A stretch of 64,000 nt of DNA from Klebsiella sp. BIGb0138 (lineage in GTDB: Bacteria; Pseudomonadota; Gammaproteobacteria; Enterobacterales; Enterobacteriaceae). The position numbers and the translations under genes were made by a program. How positions within the stretch are numbered: position 1 is the stretch's first letter; each line of letters begins with the position of its first letter. Below the pieces are notes generated by a model, which did no database searches, was not told the DNA's origin, and saw only the letters and a list, made by a program, of their open reading frames with translations. Below are positions 45,819 through 59,810 of this stretch, piece by piece. The stretch is from positions 1 through 64,000 of the forward strand of contig NZ_SMCV01000004.1 in the NCBI RefSeq assembly GCF_004342285.1. The letters are read 5' to 3'.

Positions 45819-47465
45819 TCAGGTCTTTTTCTTCTCGCGGCTATGCAGGCCACGCTTCTCCAGACCACGGTAAATCAGCTGCTGCTGAATAATGGTTACC
45901 AGGTTGCTGACGATATAGTAAACCACCAGACCAGACGGGAACCACAGGAAGAACACCGTAAAGATGACCGGCATAAAGGTCATGATCTTCTGCTGCATCG
46001 GGTCGGTAACGGTCGTCGGCGACATCTTCTGAATGAAGAACATCGTCGCGCCCATGATGATCGGCAGAATGTAGTACGGGTCCTGTGCTGACAGGTCGTG
46101 AATCCACAGGATAAACGGCGCATGACGCAGTTCAACCGAGGCGCTCAGCATGTAGTACAGCGCAAGGAAGATCGGCATCTGAATAATCAGCGGGAAGCAG
46201 CCGCCCAGCGGGTTGACCTTCTCAGCTTTATACAGCGCCATCATTTCCTGGCTTTGGCGTTGTTTATCGTCGCCCAGACGCTCACGCATAGCCTGAATCT
46301 TCGGCTGCAGCATACGCATCTTCGCCATGGAGGTGTACTGCGCTTTGGTTAGCGGGTACATGATGCCACGAACGATAAAGGTGATAACGATAATCGAGAA
46401 GCCCCAGTTACCGAGGAAGCTATGGATCCACTTCAGCAGTTTAAACAGCGGCTGAGAGATGAACCACAGCCAGCCGTAGTCGACGGTCAGATCCAGGTGC
46501 GGCGCAACGGCGGCCATTTTGTCCTGAATTGCCGGGCCGACCCACAGGACGCTTTCCAGCTTATCGGTTTGACCCGGCTGCACCAGAACCGGCTGCGATT
46601 TGTAGCCGATAGCCACAATACCGTTGCCGAGGTTGGCGGTGTAGAAGTTGTTCGATCCGGCGTTACGCGGCACCCATGCGGTGGTGAAGTATTGCTGCAG
46701 CATGGCAACCCAACCGTCTTTGGTGCTGACGTTCAGGTTCTCGTTGTCGGCGATCGTGTCGAATTTGTATTTTTCGTATTTCGACTCAGCGGTGGAGTAC
46801 GCGGCGCCACGGAAAGTGTGCATCGTAGACAGGCCACCGGTTTGCGTATCGCGGCTGGTTGGCAGGTTGGCAGTCTGTTTCAGCTGACCGAAGGTAGAAA
46901 TCTCCAGCGGTTTTTCGCCAACGTTCTGCACGTTATAGCCGACGTTCACCGCATAATCACCGCGTTTCAGGGTGAAGGTTTTGGTGAAGACGTTGCCTGC
47001 TTTATCGGTATAGGTCAGCGGAATGACGATTTCGTTCTGGCCTTCCGCCAGGACAAACGCATCTTTATCGACGTTATACAGCGGGCGGGCTCCATTAGCC
47101 GGGTTATCCGGGCCATCACGACCGGTTAAGCCGCTTTGAGCCTGATAGATAAACTGTGGCGTGGTTTCCAGTAACTGGAACGGTTCGGTAGACTTCAGCG
47201 CTTTTGGATAAGCCGGAAGCTGCGCTTGCTCCACATCACCACCGCGGGTGTTGATGGTCAGCTCAAGCACATCGGTTTTTACCGTAATCAGTTTCCCCTG
47301 GCCACTGGCCGGTACGCCCTGGTCGGCGGCGCTACCCGCTGCGGTGGTCGTTGTCTGCGTGGTCTGCTGCTGAGCCTGAGGATTGTTATCCTGCTCCCAG
47401 GCTTGCCAGATCATGAAAGACACGAACAACAAAGCGATGATAAGAAGATTGCGTTGCGAATCCAT
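45819..47465 (-). CDS. yidC: Membrane protein insertase YidC
   Basis: A 548-residue inner-membrane insertase. An N-terminal membrane anchor is followed by a large periplasmic beta-domain (residues about 60-340). Five conserved core helices then include the hydrophilic groove arginine in [15 protein letters not shown] (around 366), and the tail ends REKKKT. It inserts small proteins such as subunit c of the ATP synthase encoded in this window and helps Sec substrates fold. It starts two bases after yidD. Confidence 0.97.
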   Translation of the reverse strand: MDSQRNLLIIALLFVSFMIWQAWEQDNNPQAQQQTTQTTTTAAGSAADQGVPASGQGKLITVKTDVLELTINTRGGDVEQAQLPAYPKALKSTEPFQLLETTPQFIYQAQSGLTGRDGPDNPANGARPLYNVDKDAFVLAEGQNEIVIPLTYTDKAGNVFTKTFTLKRGDYAVNVGYNVQNVGEKPLEISTFGQLKQTANLPTSRDTQTGGLSTMHTFRGAAYSTAESKYEKYKFDTIADNENLNVSTKDGWVAMLQQYFTTAWVPRNAGSNNFYTANLGNGIVAIGYKSQPVLVQPGQTDKLESVLWVGPAIQDKMAAVAPHLDLTVDYGWLWFISQPLFKLLKWIHSFLGNWGFSIIVITFIVRGIMYPLTKAQYTSMAKMRMLQPKIQAMRERLGDDKQRQSQEMMALYKAEKVNPLGGCFPLIIQMPIFLALYYMLSASVELRHAPFILWIHDLSAQDPYYILPIIMGATMFFIQKMSPTTVTDPMQQKIMTFMPVIFTVFFLWFPSGLVVYYIVSNLVTIIQQQLIYRGLEKRGLHSREKKKT

Positions 47466-47467
47466 CG

Positions 47468-47725
47468 TTAGTGTTCTCTGGTATCAAATGGTCCAGGCGG
47501 GACGGGATCGTCACCACCAGGGTGTAAAGGGTGGCATTTTAATACGCGTTTCACTGTCAACCAACTGCCTTTTATCATTCCAAACCTGCGCAATGCCTCA
47601 ATTCCGTAGCTTGAACAGGTTGGCGTGAAACGACAATGCGGCCCGAGTAGCGGACTAATCAGGCGCTGATAGACCCTGATAAGGCCTATCAGGACCCGGG
47701 AGCCAGGCGACAATGGCGGCGCCAT
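47468..47725 (-). CDS. yidD: Membrane protein insertion efficiency factor YidD
   Basis: An 85-residue member of the haemolytic-domain DUF37 family with the conserved cysteines in [19 protein letters not shown] and the [12 protein letters not shown] motif. An amphipathic N-terminal helix attaches it to the inner membrane, where it assists YidC. Its start lies inside the rnpA coding sequence (37-bp overlap), a conserved arrangement that couples translation. Confidence 0.95.
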   Translation of the reverse strand: MAPPLSPGSRVLIGLIRVYQRLISPLLGPHCRFTPTCSSYGIEALRRFGMIKGSWLTVKRVLKCHPLHPGGDDPVPPGPFDTREH

Positions 47726-48048
47726 AATTTTTCCAACGCTTCCGAGAGAGCACGGTTATCGAGGTCAGCAACCCCTTTCTTTGCCACCACCACGAAATCC
47801 ATTGGCGGGAGTTCATGTTGACGCAAACGGAAGCTTTCACGTGTCAGACGTTTAATCCGATTGCGTTCATGCGCGCGTTTAACGTTTTTCTTGGCGACGG
47901 TAAGACCGATGCGGGGATGCCCCAGCGAATTCAGGCGGCCGAGGATGGTGATTTGCGGCGTGCCAGCCCGTTGTGGCTGCTGGAAGACGAAAGTGAAATG
48001 ACTGGGAGTTAACAAACGTAACTCCCTGGGAAATGCTAGCTTAACCAC
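47689..48048 (-). CDS. rnpA: Ribonuclease P protein component
   Basis: A 119-residue basic protein that joins the M1 RNA to mature tRNA 5' ends. The RNR motif ([15 protein letters not shown], around residue 64) is intact. The start is GTG, as in E. coli, giving the same length. It follows rpmH by 15 bp and overlaps yidD at its end. Confidence 0.97.
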   Translation of the reverse strand: MVKLAFPRELRLLTPSHFTFVFQQPQRAGTPQITILGRLNSLGHPRIGLTVAKKNVKRAHERNRIKRLTRESFRLRQHELPPMDFVVVAKKGVADLDNRALSEALEKLWRRHCRLAPGS

Positions 48049-48063
48049 GCAGGGTTAGCTTTA

Positions 48064-48216
<153 letters not shown>

Positions 48217-48305
48217 CTAAACTTGAATAATTTCACTGACTTTTGCGTATACCCGAACGAACTTCGAACGACTCACGCTGCAGCGAGGGTGATTAAAGAG
48301 GCCGG

Positions 48306-48334
48306 ATTGTAATAATTGTACACTCCGGAGTCAA
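48306..48334 (-). promoter_or_regulatory. rpmH promoter
   Basis: On the minus strand, -35 TTGACT (48329-48334) and -10 TACAAT (48306-48311) are separated by exactly 17 bp, giving a leader of about 95 nt before rpmH. This strong sigma-70 promoter fits a ribosomal-protein gene. Confidence 0.8.
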
Positions 48335-48825
48335 TTCTCTTTCCTTATTTCTCACACCTTGTCGCACAAAAAACGACCGGCGACCGGTGGCGGAAAACGG
48401 GCTTTACGCGCCGGGTGGAGGATTATACGGTCTGACAGGTAAAGCGCAAGGATCGCAAAGGATCTTTGTTAGATCGTTTAGGCCCTAAACCGACAGAGCT
48501 CATTAAATTTTCCAATATGTGGGCGAAATCGTGCCTCACTCTTCTCAGGATCGATTACACTTACCCGGTTTCGATCCTTCCTGTGGATAAATCGGGAAGA
48601 ATCTGTTGAGAAACACAAGATATCTTTCTCAGTTTAGGCTATGATCCCTGGTCCTGATCGCGATCCACCGATCCGCATCGGATAAATACCGCAGATAGCG
48701 GTTCGCACGTCACCCCTTTTGTGCAGGGGCTTTTCGGCCAATGCAGGGTCTTGTCGACGTGTGCCAACAATCACGATTGTTTCTTTTTTTCTTTATATCG
48801 ATTTTATGTTCGAGTGGAGTCCGCC
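48335..48825 (+). promoter_or_regulatory. dnaA control region with DnaA box
   Basis: No gene is seen in this 490-bp stretch. A perfect DnaA box (TGTGGATAA, 48582-48590) and several GATC sites precede a -10-like TATGAT (48640-48645). In E. coli, DnaA represses its own promoters through such a box, and SeqA acts on the GATC sites. The upstream part (48360-48480) has no clear signal. The 35-codon open extension upstream of dnaA (from 48721) is not used. Confidence 0.7.
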
Positions 48826-50229
48826 GTGTCACTTTCGCTTTGGCAGCAGTGTCTTGCCCGATTGCAGGATGAGTTACCAGCCACAGAATTCAGTATGTGG
48901 ATACGCCCGTTGCAGGCGGAATTGAGCGATAACACGTTGGCACTGTATGCGCCAAACCGTTTTGTGCTCGATTGGGTAAGGGATAAATACCTCAATAATA
49001 TCAATGGACTCCTCAATGATTTTTGCGGTGCTGATGCCCCACAGCTGCGTTTTGAAGTCGGCTCCCGGCCGGCGGTGCAGGCGCAAAGAGGCGCGGTAAA
49101 TAATGTCGCGGCAGCCGTACCGGCGGCGCAGGTTCAGACGGCGCGCGTTGCGCCAACGCCCGTGCGTCCCGGCTGGGATAACGTCCCGGCCCCGGCGGAA
49201 CCGACCTACCGCTCCAACGTCAACGTTAAGCACACCTTCGATAACTTCGTTGAGGGTAAATCCAACCAGCTGGCCCGCGCGGCAGCGCGGCAGGTCGCGG
49301 ACAACCCGGGTGGCGCGTATAACCCCTTGTTCCTTTATGGCGGCACCGGTCTGGGTAAAACTCACCTTCTGCACGCGGTCGGTAACGGCATTGTGGCGCG
49401 CAAGCCGAATGCCAAAGTGGTCTATATGCACTCCGAGCGTTTTGTTCAGGACATGGTGAAAGCCTTGCAGAACAACGCCATCGAGGAGTTTAAACGCTAT
49501 TACCGCTCCGTCGACGCTCTGCTGATCGATGATATTCAATTCTTTGCCAATAAAGAGCGCTCTCAGGAAGAGTTTTTCCACACCTTTAACGCCCTGCTGG
49601 AAGGTAATCAGCAGATCATTCTCACCTCGGATCGCTATCCGAAAGAGATCAACGGCGTTGAGGATCGTCTGAAATCGCGCTTCGGTTGGGGCCTGACGGT
49701 GGCGATCGAGCCGCCCGAGCTGGAAACCCGCGTGGCGATCCTGATGAAAAAAGCCGACGAAAACGACATTCGTCTGCCGGGCGAAGTGGCGTTCTTTATT
49801 GCCAAGCGTCTACGCTCCAACGTCCGTGAGCTGGAAGGGGCGCTGAACCGCGTTATCGCCAATGCCAACTTTACCGGCAGGGCGATCACCATCGATTTCG
49901 TGCGCGAAGCGCTGCGCGATCTGCTGGCTTTGCAGGAAAAACTGGTCACCATCGACAATATTCAGAAGACGGTGGCAGAGTATTACAAAATTAAGGTAGC
50001 GGATCTGTTGTCTAAACGCCGCTCCCGTTCGGTGGCGCGTCCTCGCCAGATGGCAATGGCGCTGGCGAAAGAGCTGACCAACCACAGCCTGCCGGAAATC
50101 GGCGATGCGTTTGGCGGCCGCGACCATACCACCGTGCTGCACGCCTGCCGTAAGATTGAGCAGCTGCGTGAAGAAAGCCACGATATCAAAGAAGATTTTT
50201 CCAATTTAATCAGAACATTATCCTCGTGA
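48826..50229 (+). CDS. dnaA: Chromosomal replication initiator DnaA
   Basis: A 467-residue initiator. Domain I (residues 1-85) begins [17 protein letters not shown]. Domain II is a variable Ala/Val/Pro-rich linker (about 86-130) that differs most from E. coli. Domain III is the AAA+ ATPase with Walker [10 protein letters not shown] (around 172) and Walker B LLIDDIQF. Domain IV carries the [12 protein letters not shown] box-binding helix. Translation starts at GTG behind GGAG. It acts on the boxes of oriC in this same window, about 32 kb away. Confidence 0.98.
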   Translation: MSLSLWQQCLARLQDELPATEFSMWIRPLQAELSDNTLALYAPNRFVLDWVRDKYLNNINGLLNDFCGADAPQLRFEVGSRPAVQAQRGAVNNVAAAVPAAQVQTARVAPTPVRPGWDNVPAPAEPTYRSNVNVKHTFDNFVEGKSNQLARAAARQVADNPGGAYNPLFLYGGTGLGKTHLLHAVGNGIVARKPNAKVVYMHSERFVQDMVKALQNNAIEEFKRYYRSVDALLIDDIQFFANKERSQEEFFHTFNALLEGNQQIILTSDRYPKEINGVEDRLKSRFGWGLTVAIEPPELETRVAILMKKADENDIRLPGEVAFFIAKRLRSNVRELEGALNRVIANANFTGRAITIDFVREALRDLLALQEKLVTIDNIQKTVAEYYKIKVADLLSKRRSRSVARPRQMAMALAKELTNHSLPEIGDAFGGRDHTTVLHACRKIEQLREESHDIKEDFSNLIRTLSS

Positions 50230-50233
50230 CGCT

Positions 50234-51334
50234 ATGAAATTTACCGTAGAACGTGAACATTTATTAAAACCGCTGCAACAGGTTAGCGGTCCCTTAGGTG
50301 GTCGTCCGACGCTGCCAATTCTCGGTAACCTGCTGCTTCAGGTCGCGGACGGCGCGCTGTCGCTGACCGGTACGGACCTGGAAATGGAAATGGTGGCGCG
50401 CGTTGCGCTGATTCAACCGCATGAAGCGGGCGCAACTACCGTTCCGGCGCGTAAATTCTTTGATATCTGCCGCGGCCTGCCTGAAGGCGCGGAGATTGCG
50501 GTGCAGCTGGAAGGCGATCGGATGCTGGTGCGCTCCGGGCGCAGCCGTTTCTCGCTGTCGACCCTGCCGGCCGCGGATTTCCCGAATCTGGATGACTGGC
50601 AGAGCGAAGTTGAATTTACCCTGCCGCAGGCGACGATGAAGCGCCTGATTGAAGCCACCCAGTTTTCGATGGCGCACCAGGACGTTCGTTATTACTTAAA
50701 CGGCATGCTGTTTGAGACCGAAGGTGACGAACTGCGTACCGTCGCCACCGACGGGCACCGTCTGGCGGTCTGCTCGATGCCGCTGGGCGAATCGCTGCCG
50801 AACCATTCGGTGATCGTGCCGCGTAAAGGGGTGATTGAGCTGATGCGTATGCTCGACGGCGGCGATACGCCGCTGCGCGTGCAGATTGGCAGCAATAATA
50901 TTCGCGCTCACGTCGGCGACTTTATCTTCACTTCGAAGCTGGTTGACGGCCGTTTCCCGGATTATCGCCGCGTATTGCCGAAAAATCCGGATAAACATCT
51001 GGATGCCGGCTGCGATATTCTCAAGCAGGCCTTTGCCCGCGCGGCGATTCTCTCAAATGAGAAGTTCCGCGGCGTGCGCCTGTACGTCAGTGAAAACCAG
51101 CTGAAAATCACCGCTAATAACCCGGAACAGGAAGAAGCGGAAGAGATTCTCGACGTCTCCTACTCCGGCAGCGAGATGGAAATCGGCTTTAACGTCAGCT
51201 ACGTGCTGGATGTGCTCAATGCGCTGAAGTGCGAGAACGTGCGTATTTTGCTGACCGACTCGGTGTCGAGCGTGCAGATTGAGGATGCGGCGTCACAATC
51301 CGCAGCTTACGTTGTCATGCCTATGCGCTTGTAA
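50234..51334 (+). CDS. dnaN: DNA polymerase III sliding clamp (beta subunit)
   Basis: A 366-residue clamp made of three similar domains; two copies encircle DNA and tether polymerase III. The N-terminal MKFTVEREHLLKPLQQVSGPLGGRPTLPIL and the C-terminal YVVMPMRL, which forms part of the binding cleft, are conserved. It starts four bases after dnaA. Unlike E. coli, a 144-bp palindromic repeat lies between it and recF. Confidence 0.98.
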   Translation: MKFTVEREHLLKPLQQVSGPLGGRPTLPILGNLLLQVADGALSLTGTDLEMEMVARVALIQPHEAGATTVPARKFFDICRGLPEGAEIAVQLEGDRMLVRSGRSRFSLSTLPAADFPNLDDWQSEVEFTLPQATMKRLIEATQFSMAHQDVRYYLNGMLFETEGDELRTVATDGHRLAVCSMPLGESLPNHSVIVPRKGVIELMRMLDGGDTPLRVQIGSNNIRAHVGDFIFTSKLVDGRFPDYRRVLPKNPDKHLDAGCDILKQAFARAAILSNEKFRGVRLYVSENQLKITANNPEQEEAEEILDVSYSGSEMEIGFNVSYVLDVLNALKCENVRILLTDSVSSVQIEDAASQSAAYVVMPMRL

Positions 51335-51478
51335 AGAATATCGGGCTATCTTACTTGCCATTTTCAACCTGGGCCGTGCTCGCCCCTGTCACGTACTTCG
51401 TGTACGCTCCAGGGTCTGTGCGCAGTCCGCGTTGAAACTGGCTGCGCCGATTACGCTCTGGTCTGAAGAACCCCGGAT
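51335..51478. repeat. Enterobacterial palindromic repeat, copy B (dnaN-recF gap)
   Basis: The gap is almost filled by an imperfect palindrome. The outer arms GCCATTTTCAAC (51357-51368) / GTTGAAACTGGC (51431-51442) match at 11 of 12 positions. The centre CGTAC-TTCGT-GTACG (51392-51406) is followed by CTCCAGGG. This centre and the following CTCCAGGG match those of copy A at 10506-10633. In E. coli dnaN and recF are directly adjacent, so this is an insertion by comparison. Confidence 0.75.
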
Positions 51479-54995
<3,517 letters not shown>

Positions 54996-55006
54996 TCTGT
55001 CGATTT

Positions 55007-55078
55007 CCCGGCGGCGCGACGCTTGCCGGGCGTGCTGAAGGAGTGACCCGGATAAGGCGCCTGGCGTCGCGATCCGGG
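55007..55078. repeat. BIME: two inverted REP units after gyrB
   Basis: Unit 1 has arms CCCGGC (55007-55012) / GCCGGG (55025-55030). Unit 2 is inverted, with CCCGGAT (55047-55053) / ATCCGGG (55072-55078), joined by TGCTGAAGGAGTGA. It occupies the place where E. coli has yidB between gyrB and yidA. Confidence 0.85.
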
Positions 55079-55204
55079 AGCTACTCACGCGTAAAAGAGG
55101 AATTCCCCTTTTCGATCCTATCCCCGTTTTCCCGCTCTTCTGTTGCTGTTTTTTGAGCGGAATCGCGTTAGCATGGCCCAGGACTCATCTTACCTGGGGA
55201 TCTC

Positions 55205-56017
55205 ATGGCTATTAAACTGATTGCAATTGATATGGACGGCACGCTGCTGCTGCCTGACCATACCATCTCTCCTGCTGTAAAAACCGCGATTGCCGCGGCG
55301 CGCGCTCGCGGCGTCAACGTCGTACTCACCACCGGGCGTCCGTATGCCGGCGTACACAGCTATCTGAAAGAGCTGCATATGGAGCAGCCGGGAGACTACT
55401 GCATCACCTATAACGGCGCGTTAGTGCAGAAGGCAAGCGACGGCAGTACCGTAGCGCAAACGGCCCTGAGCTATGACGACTACCGCTATCTGGAACAGCT
55501 TGCCCGCGAGGTCGGCTCCCATTTCCATGCCCTTGACCGCAACACGCTGTACACCGCCAACCGCGATGTAAGCTACTACACGGTGCATGAATCCTACGTG
55601 GCAACGATTCCGCTGGTCTTCTGCGAAGCCGAAAATATGGATCCGAACATCCAGCTGCTGAAGGTTATGATGATCGATGAGCCAGCGATTCTCGACCAGG
55701 CCATCGCCCGTATCCCGGCGGAAGTAAAAGAGAAATATACCGTGCTGAAAAGCGCGCCGTACTTCCTCGAAATCCTCGATAAACGCGTCAATAAAGGGAC
55801 CGGCGTGAAATCTCTGGCCGATGCGCTGAATATCAAGCAGGAAGAGATCATGGCGATTGGCGATCAGGAAAACGACATTGCGATGATTGAGTTTGCCGGG
55901 GTTGGCGTGGCGATGGACAACGCGATCCCAACGGTGAAGGAAGCCGCAAACTTTATCACCAAATCTAACCTTGAAGATGGCGTTGCCTATGCCATTGAAA
56001 AGTATGTGCTGAATTAA
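55205..56017 (+). CDS. yidA: Sugar phosphatase YidA (HAD-IIB, Cof type)
   Basis: A 270-residue HAD phosphatase with nucleophile motif IDMDGTLLLPDH (residues about 8-19), motif II TTGRPYAGV and motif IV GDQENDIAMIEFAGVGVAM. E. coli YidA acts on erythrose 4-phosphate and other sugar phosphates in vitro. It has a GGGG ribosome-binding site, its own terminator, and is separate from the dgo operon. Confidence 0.95.
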   Translation: MAIKLIAIDMDGTLLLPDHTISPAVKTAIAAARARGVNVVLTTGRPYAGVHSYLKELHMEQPGDYCITYNGALVQKASDGSTVAQTALSYDDYRYLEQLAREVGSHFHALDRNTLYTANRDVSYYTVHESYVATIPLVFCEAENMDPNIQLLKVMMIDEPAILDQAIARIPAEVKEKYTVLKSAPYFLEILDKRVNKGTGVKSLADALNIKQEEIMAIGDQENDIAMIEFAGVGVAMDNAIPTVKEAANFITKSNLEDGVAYAIEKYVLN

Positions 56018-56036
56018 TCTCTCTTCCCCCGGAATC

Positions 56037-56063
56037 AACCCGCGACGCTCGCGGGTTTTTTTA
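56037..56063 (+). terminator. yidA terminator
   Basis: The perfect 9-bp stem AACCCGCGA / TCGCGGGTT (56037-56045, 56049-56057) with loop CGC is followed by a run of T residues. Confidence 0.9.
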
Positions 56064-56112
56064 TACCTGCCGTTTCCCGGCCAACAATATTCTCATCATC
56101 AATTGTCGTTTT

Positions 56113-56198
56113 TGTGATCTAAATTGTAGTACAACACAATATAATTGTACTACATTGAGTGCATGGTAATGATGAGTACTATCACGTTAGTACTACAA
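56113..56198 (+). promoter_or_regulatory. dgo operon control region: CRP half-site and DgoR operators
   Basis: Inverted repeat 1 is TTGTAGTACAA (56124-56134) facing TTGTACTACAT (56145-56155). Inverted repeat 2 is AGTACTA (56175-56181) facing TAGTACT (56188-56194), whose right half extends to TACTACAA. These TTGTAGTAC units have the T-N-G-T-N3-A-C-N-A form bound by FadR-type GntR regulators, and the first gene downstream is such a regulator. A TGTGA half-site (56113-56117) suggests CRP activation. Confidence 0.75.
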
Positions 56199-56263
56199 AG
56201 TTGAGGCGAAATCCGGCGGTCACGGTAAAGTAGAGAAGGACATACAGAGCACAAGGACTCTCC

Positions 56264-56953
56264 ATGACTCTCAATAAAACCGATCGCATCGTTATCACGC
56301 TGGGCAACCAGATCGTCAGCGGTAAATACGTTCCCGGCTCGGCGCTGCCGGCGGAGGCGGAGCTGTGTGACGAGTTCGCCACCTCGCGCAACATTATTCG
56401 CGAAGTGTTTCGCTCGTTAATGGCCAAGCGGCTGATTGAAATGAAGCGTTATCGCGGCGCCTTCGTCGCACCGCGTAACCACTGGAATTACCTTGATACC
56501 GAGGTGTTGCAGTGGGTGCTGGCGAATGATTACGACCCGCGCCTGATTGGCGCGATGAGTGAAGTCCGAAACCTGGTGGAACCGGCCATCGCCCGCTGGG
56601 CGGCTGAACGCGCAACCTCGAGCGATCTGGCGCAAATCGAAGAGGCGCTCAACGACATGATTGCCAATAACCAGGATCGGGATGCGTTTAACGAAGCCGA
56701 TATTCGCTATCACGAAGCGGTGCTGCAGTCGGTGCACAACCCGGTACTGCAGCAGCTGAGCGTAGCGATCAGCTCGCTACAGCGAGCGGTGTTCGAAAGG
56801 ACCTGGATGGGCGATGAGGCCAATATGCCGAAAACGCTCCAGGAACATAAGGCGCTGTTTGATGCTATCCGGCATCAGGACAGCGAAGCGGCAGAGCAGG
56901 CGGCGCTGACCATGATCGCCAGCTCGACACGAAGGTTGAAGGAAATCACATGA
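56264..56953 (+). CDS. dgoR: D-galactonate operon repressor DgoR (FadR/GntR family)
   Basis: A 229-residue repressor with a GntR winged helix (ALPAEAELCDEFATSRNIIREVFRSL, around residues 27-52) and an FCD effector domain (residues about 80-220). In E. coli it binds D-galactonate and represses its own operon through inverted repeats like those at 56124-56198. Its last four bases overlap the dgoK start. Confidence 0.95.
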   Translation: MTLNKTDRIVITLGNQIVSGKYVPGSALPAEAELCDEFATSRNIIREVFRSLMAKRLIEMKRYRGAFVAPRNHWNYLDTEVLQWVLANDYDPRLIGAMSEVRNLVEPAIARWAAERATSSDLAQIEEALNDMIANNQDRDAFNEADIRYHEAVLQSVHNPVLQQLSVAISSLQRAVFERTWMGDEANMPKTLQEHKALFDAIRHQDSEAAEQAALTMIASSTRRLKEIT

Positions 56954-57822
56954 CATCTCGCTACATCGCCATTGACTGGGGTTCGACCAATCTGCGCGCC
57001 TGGCTGTATCAGGGCGAAAAATGCCTGGAGAGCAGGCAATCAGAGGCTGGCGTAACCCGCCTGGAGGGGAAATCCCCGGTCGCGGTATTTAGCGAAATAA
57101 CCGAGAACTGGCGCGATAGCGCCACTCCGGTGGTGATGGCGGGAATGGTTGGCAGTAACGTGGGCTGGAAAACCGCGCCGTACCTGCCGGTTCCCGTCCG
57201 TTTTTCCGCCATTAGCCAGCAGTTAACGCCCGTTAGCGACAATATCTGGATTATTCCCGGCCTGTGCGTCTCAGGGGATAACAACCACAACGTGATGCGC
57301 GGCGAAGAGACGCAGCTGCTTGGCGCTCGGGCCCTTTCCCCTTCTTCTGTCTATGTGATGCCCGGTACGCACTGCAAATGGGTGCAGGCGGACCGCGAGC
57401 AGATCCATGATTTCCGTACCGTGATGACCGGGGAGCTGCATCATCTGCTGCTGCGCCACTCGCTGGTGGGCGCGGGGTTGCCGCAACAGGAAACCGCTCC
57501 CGGCGCCTTTGCCGCCGGGCTGGAGCGGGGGCTTGCTTCGCCCGCCGTGCTGCCACAGCTGTTTGAGGTCCGTGCCGCACATGTGCTGGGTACGCTGGCG
57601 CGCGAGCAGGTGAGCGAGTTTTTATCCGGCCTGCTGATCGGTGCTGAAGTCGCCACCATGAGCGAGCAGTTCGCCGGGCAGCTAACGCTGGTCGCCGGGT
57701 CATCGTTAACCCCGCGCTACCTTCAGGCATTTCACGCCATCGGGCGTGAGGTGGCAACGGTAGACGGCGATACGGCATTTCAGGCAGGTATCCGCTTTAT
57801 CGTTCAGTCGGCCTCTATGTAG
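56950..57822 (+). CDS. dgoK: 2-dehydro-3-deoxygalactonokinase
   Basis: A 290-residue sugar-acid kinase that phosphorylates 2-keto-3-deoxygalactonate at C6. The N-terminal IAIDWGSTNLRAWLY phosphate loop is the DgoK family mark, and PGTHCKWVQ (around 138) lies in the active site. The E. coli protein is 292 residues. It overlaps dgoR by ATGA and is followed by dgoA after 56 bp. Confidence 0.95.
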   Translation: MTSRYIAIDWGSTNLRAWLYQGEKCLESRQSEAGVTRLEGKSPVAVFSEITENWRDSATPVVMAGMVGSNVGWKTAPYLPVPVRFSAISQQLTPVSDNIWIIPGLCVSGDNNHNVMRGEETQLLGARALSPSSVYVMPGTHCKWVQADREQIHDFRTVMTGELHHLLLRHSLVGAGLPQQETAPGAFAAGLERGLASPAVLPQLFEVRAAHVLGTLAREQVSEFLSGLLIGAEVATMSEQFAGQLTLVAGSSLTPRYLQAFHAIGREVATVDGDTAFQAGIRFIVQSASM

Positions 57823-57878
57823 GCAGCGTCTGCCCGTCCCGATCGCGCCATGATTTTGGGTAAATAAGGAGCATCTAT

Positions 57879-58496
57879 ATGCAGTGGCAAACTAAGCTTC
57901 CGCTGATCGCCATTCTACGCGGCGTAACGCCAGAAGAGGCGCTGGCGCACGTTGGCGCGGTGATTGACGCCGGATTCGACGCGGTTGAAATTCCGCTCAA
58001 CTCTCCCCGCTGGCAGCAGAGCATTCCGGCGATCGTCGAAGCCTTTGGCGACCGGGCGCTGATCGGCGCGGGGACCGTGCTGCAGCCGGAGCAGGTCGAC
58101 GAACTGGCGAAAATGGGCTGCCGGCTTATCGTGACGCCCAATATTCACGCCGGGGTCATTCGCCGGGCGGTGGGCTATGGCATGACCGTTTGCCCGGGGT
58201 GCGCGACGGCGACCGAAGCGTTTACCGCGCTCGATGCCGGGGCGCAGGCGCTGAAGATCTTCCCCTCATCCGCTTTTGGCCCGGACTATATCAAGGCGCT
58301 GAAAGCCGTGTTACCGCCTGAGATCCCGGTCTTCGCCGTGGGCGGCGTGACGCCGGAGAATCTGGCGCAATGGATTGATGCCGGTTGTGCCGGCGCCGGG
58401 CTGGGGAGCGATCTTTATCGCGCCGGGCAGTCCGTCGAGCGCACCGCACAGCAGGCGGCCGCATTTGTTAAAGCGTATCGAGAGGCAGTGCAATGA
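57879..58496 (+). CDS. dgoA: 2-dehydro-3-deoxy-6-phosphogalactonate aldolase
   Basis: A 205-residue class I aldolase of the KDPG/KHG type that splits KDPGal to pyruvate and glyceraldehyde 3-phosphate. The Schiff-base lysine is in [13 protein letters not shown] (around Lys126). The [15 protein letters not shown] region with the general-base glutamate is also present. It overlaps dgoD by four bases. Confidence 0.96.
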   Translation: MQWQTKLPLIAILRGVTPEEALAHVGAVIDAGFDAVEIPLNSPRWQQSIPAIVEAFGDRALIGAGTVLQPEQVDELAKMGCRLIVTPNIHAGVIRRAVGYGMTVCPGCATATEAFTALDAGAQALKIFPSSAFGPDYIKALKAVLPPEIPVFAVGGVTPENLAQWIDAGCAGAGLGSDLYRAGQSVERTAQQAAAFVKAYREAVQ

Positions 58497-59641
58497 AAAT
58501 AACCAAACTCACCACGTACCGTTTACCACCGCGGTGGATGTTCCTGAAGATTGAAACCGATGAAGGGGTCGTTGGCTGGGGCGAGCCGGTGATTGAAGGG
58601 CGCGCGCGGACCGTGGAAGCGGCGGTGCACGAGCTGGGGGAATATCTGATAGGGCAGGACCCGGCGCGAATCAACGATCTGTGGCAGGTGATGTATCGCG
58701 CCGGTTTTTATCGCGGCGGCCCGATTCTGATGAGCGCCATTGCCGGTATCGACCAGGCGCTATGGGATATCAAAGGTAAAGTGCTGAATGCGCCGGTGTG
58801 GCAGCTGATGGGCGGCCTGGTGCGCGACAAAATCAAAGCCTACAGCTGGGTTGGCGGCGACCGCCCTGCGGAAGTCATCGACGGGATTAAAAAGCTGCGC
58901 GGTATTGGTTTTGATACTTTCAAATTAAACGGCTGCGAAGAGATGGGGGCGATCGATAATTCGCGCGCGGTGGATGCGGCGGTGAATACCGTGGCGCAAA
59001 TTCGTGAAGCCTTCGGCAATGAAATTGAGTTTGGCCTCGATTTTCACGGTCGCGTCAGCGCGCCGATGGCCAAAGTGCTGATTAAAGAACTGGAGCCGTA
59101 TCGTCCGCTGTTTATCGAAGAACCGGTGCTGGCGGAACAGGCGGAATATTATCCGCAGCTGGCGGCGCAAACCCATATTCCTATCGCGGCGGGCGAGCGG
59201 ATGTTCTCGCGCTTCGAATTTAAGCGCGTGCTGGAAGCGGGCGGTCTGGCCATTCTGCAGCCGGACCTGTCGCACGCGGGCGGGATTACCGAATGCTATA
59301 AAATCGCCGGGATGGCGGAAGCGTATGATGTAGCGCTGGCGCCGCACTGCCCGCTGGGACCGATCGCGCTGGCCGCCTGCCTGCACGTCGATTTTGTCTC
59401 ACGCAATGCGGTATTCCAGGAGCAGAGCATGGGCATTCACTACAACAAGGGCGCGGAGCTGCTCGACTTTGTGAAAAATAAAGCAGACTTCAATATGGAA
59501 GGCGGCTTCTTTAAACCGTTAATGAAGCCGGGGTTGGGCGTCGAGATTGACGAAGCCAGGGTTATTGAGCTGAGTAAAACGGCGCCGGACTGGCGTAACC
59601 CGGTATGGCGTCACGCCGATGGGTCGGTCGCGGAGTGGTAA
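58493..59641 (+). CDS. dgoD: D-galactonate dehydratase
   Basis: A 382-residue enolase-superfamily enzyme (mandelate racemase subgroup) that dehydrates D-galactonate to 2-keto-3-deoxygalactonate. Metal ligands are visible as Asp183 in GLDFHG, Glu209 in EEPVL and Glu235 in AGERM. The catalytic histidines are His185 (DFHG) and about His285 (APHCPLG). Length equals E. coli DgoD. Acidic-sugar catabolism proceeds DgoD, DgoK, DgoA. Confidence 0.97.
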   Translation: MKITKLTTYRLPPRWMFLKIETDEGVVGWGEPVIEGRARTVEAAVHELGEYLIGQDPARINDLWQVMYRAGFYRGGPILMSAIAGIDQALWDIKGKVLNAPVWQLMGGLVRDKIKAYSWVGGDRPAEVIDGIKKLRGIGFDTFKLNGCEEMGAIDNSRAVDAAVNTVAQIREAFGNEIEFGLDFHGRVSAPMAKVLIKELEPYRPLFIEEPVLAEQAEYYPQLAAQTHIPIAAGERMFSRFEFKRVLEAGGLAILQPDLSHAGGITECYKIAGMAEAYDVALAPHCPLGPIALAACLHVDFVSRNAVFQEQSMGIHYNKGAELLDFVKNKADFNMEGGFFKPLMKPGLGVEIDEARVIELSKTAPDWRNPVWRHADGSVAEW

Positions 59642-59810
59642 TGGCGCGTCGTACTTCATGCGGGCGGCGCGTTAGCAACGTATTCCCCGCCACGAATTAT
59701 TGAGCGCATTACCTTTAAGTTATTAATTAAAAAATAAATTCATACACCCTCTGTATTTTACAGGGCATGGTGAGTGGCCTCGCTATGCCCAAATCTGGAG
59801 ACAGATTGCG

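Noticed and set aside
47468..48048. Overlap of yidD with rnpA as a possible annotation error
   Set aside because: Both products are full-length, conserved proteins, and this overlap is the normal arrangement in enterobacteria.
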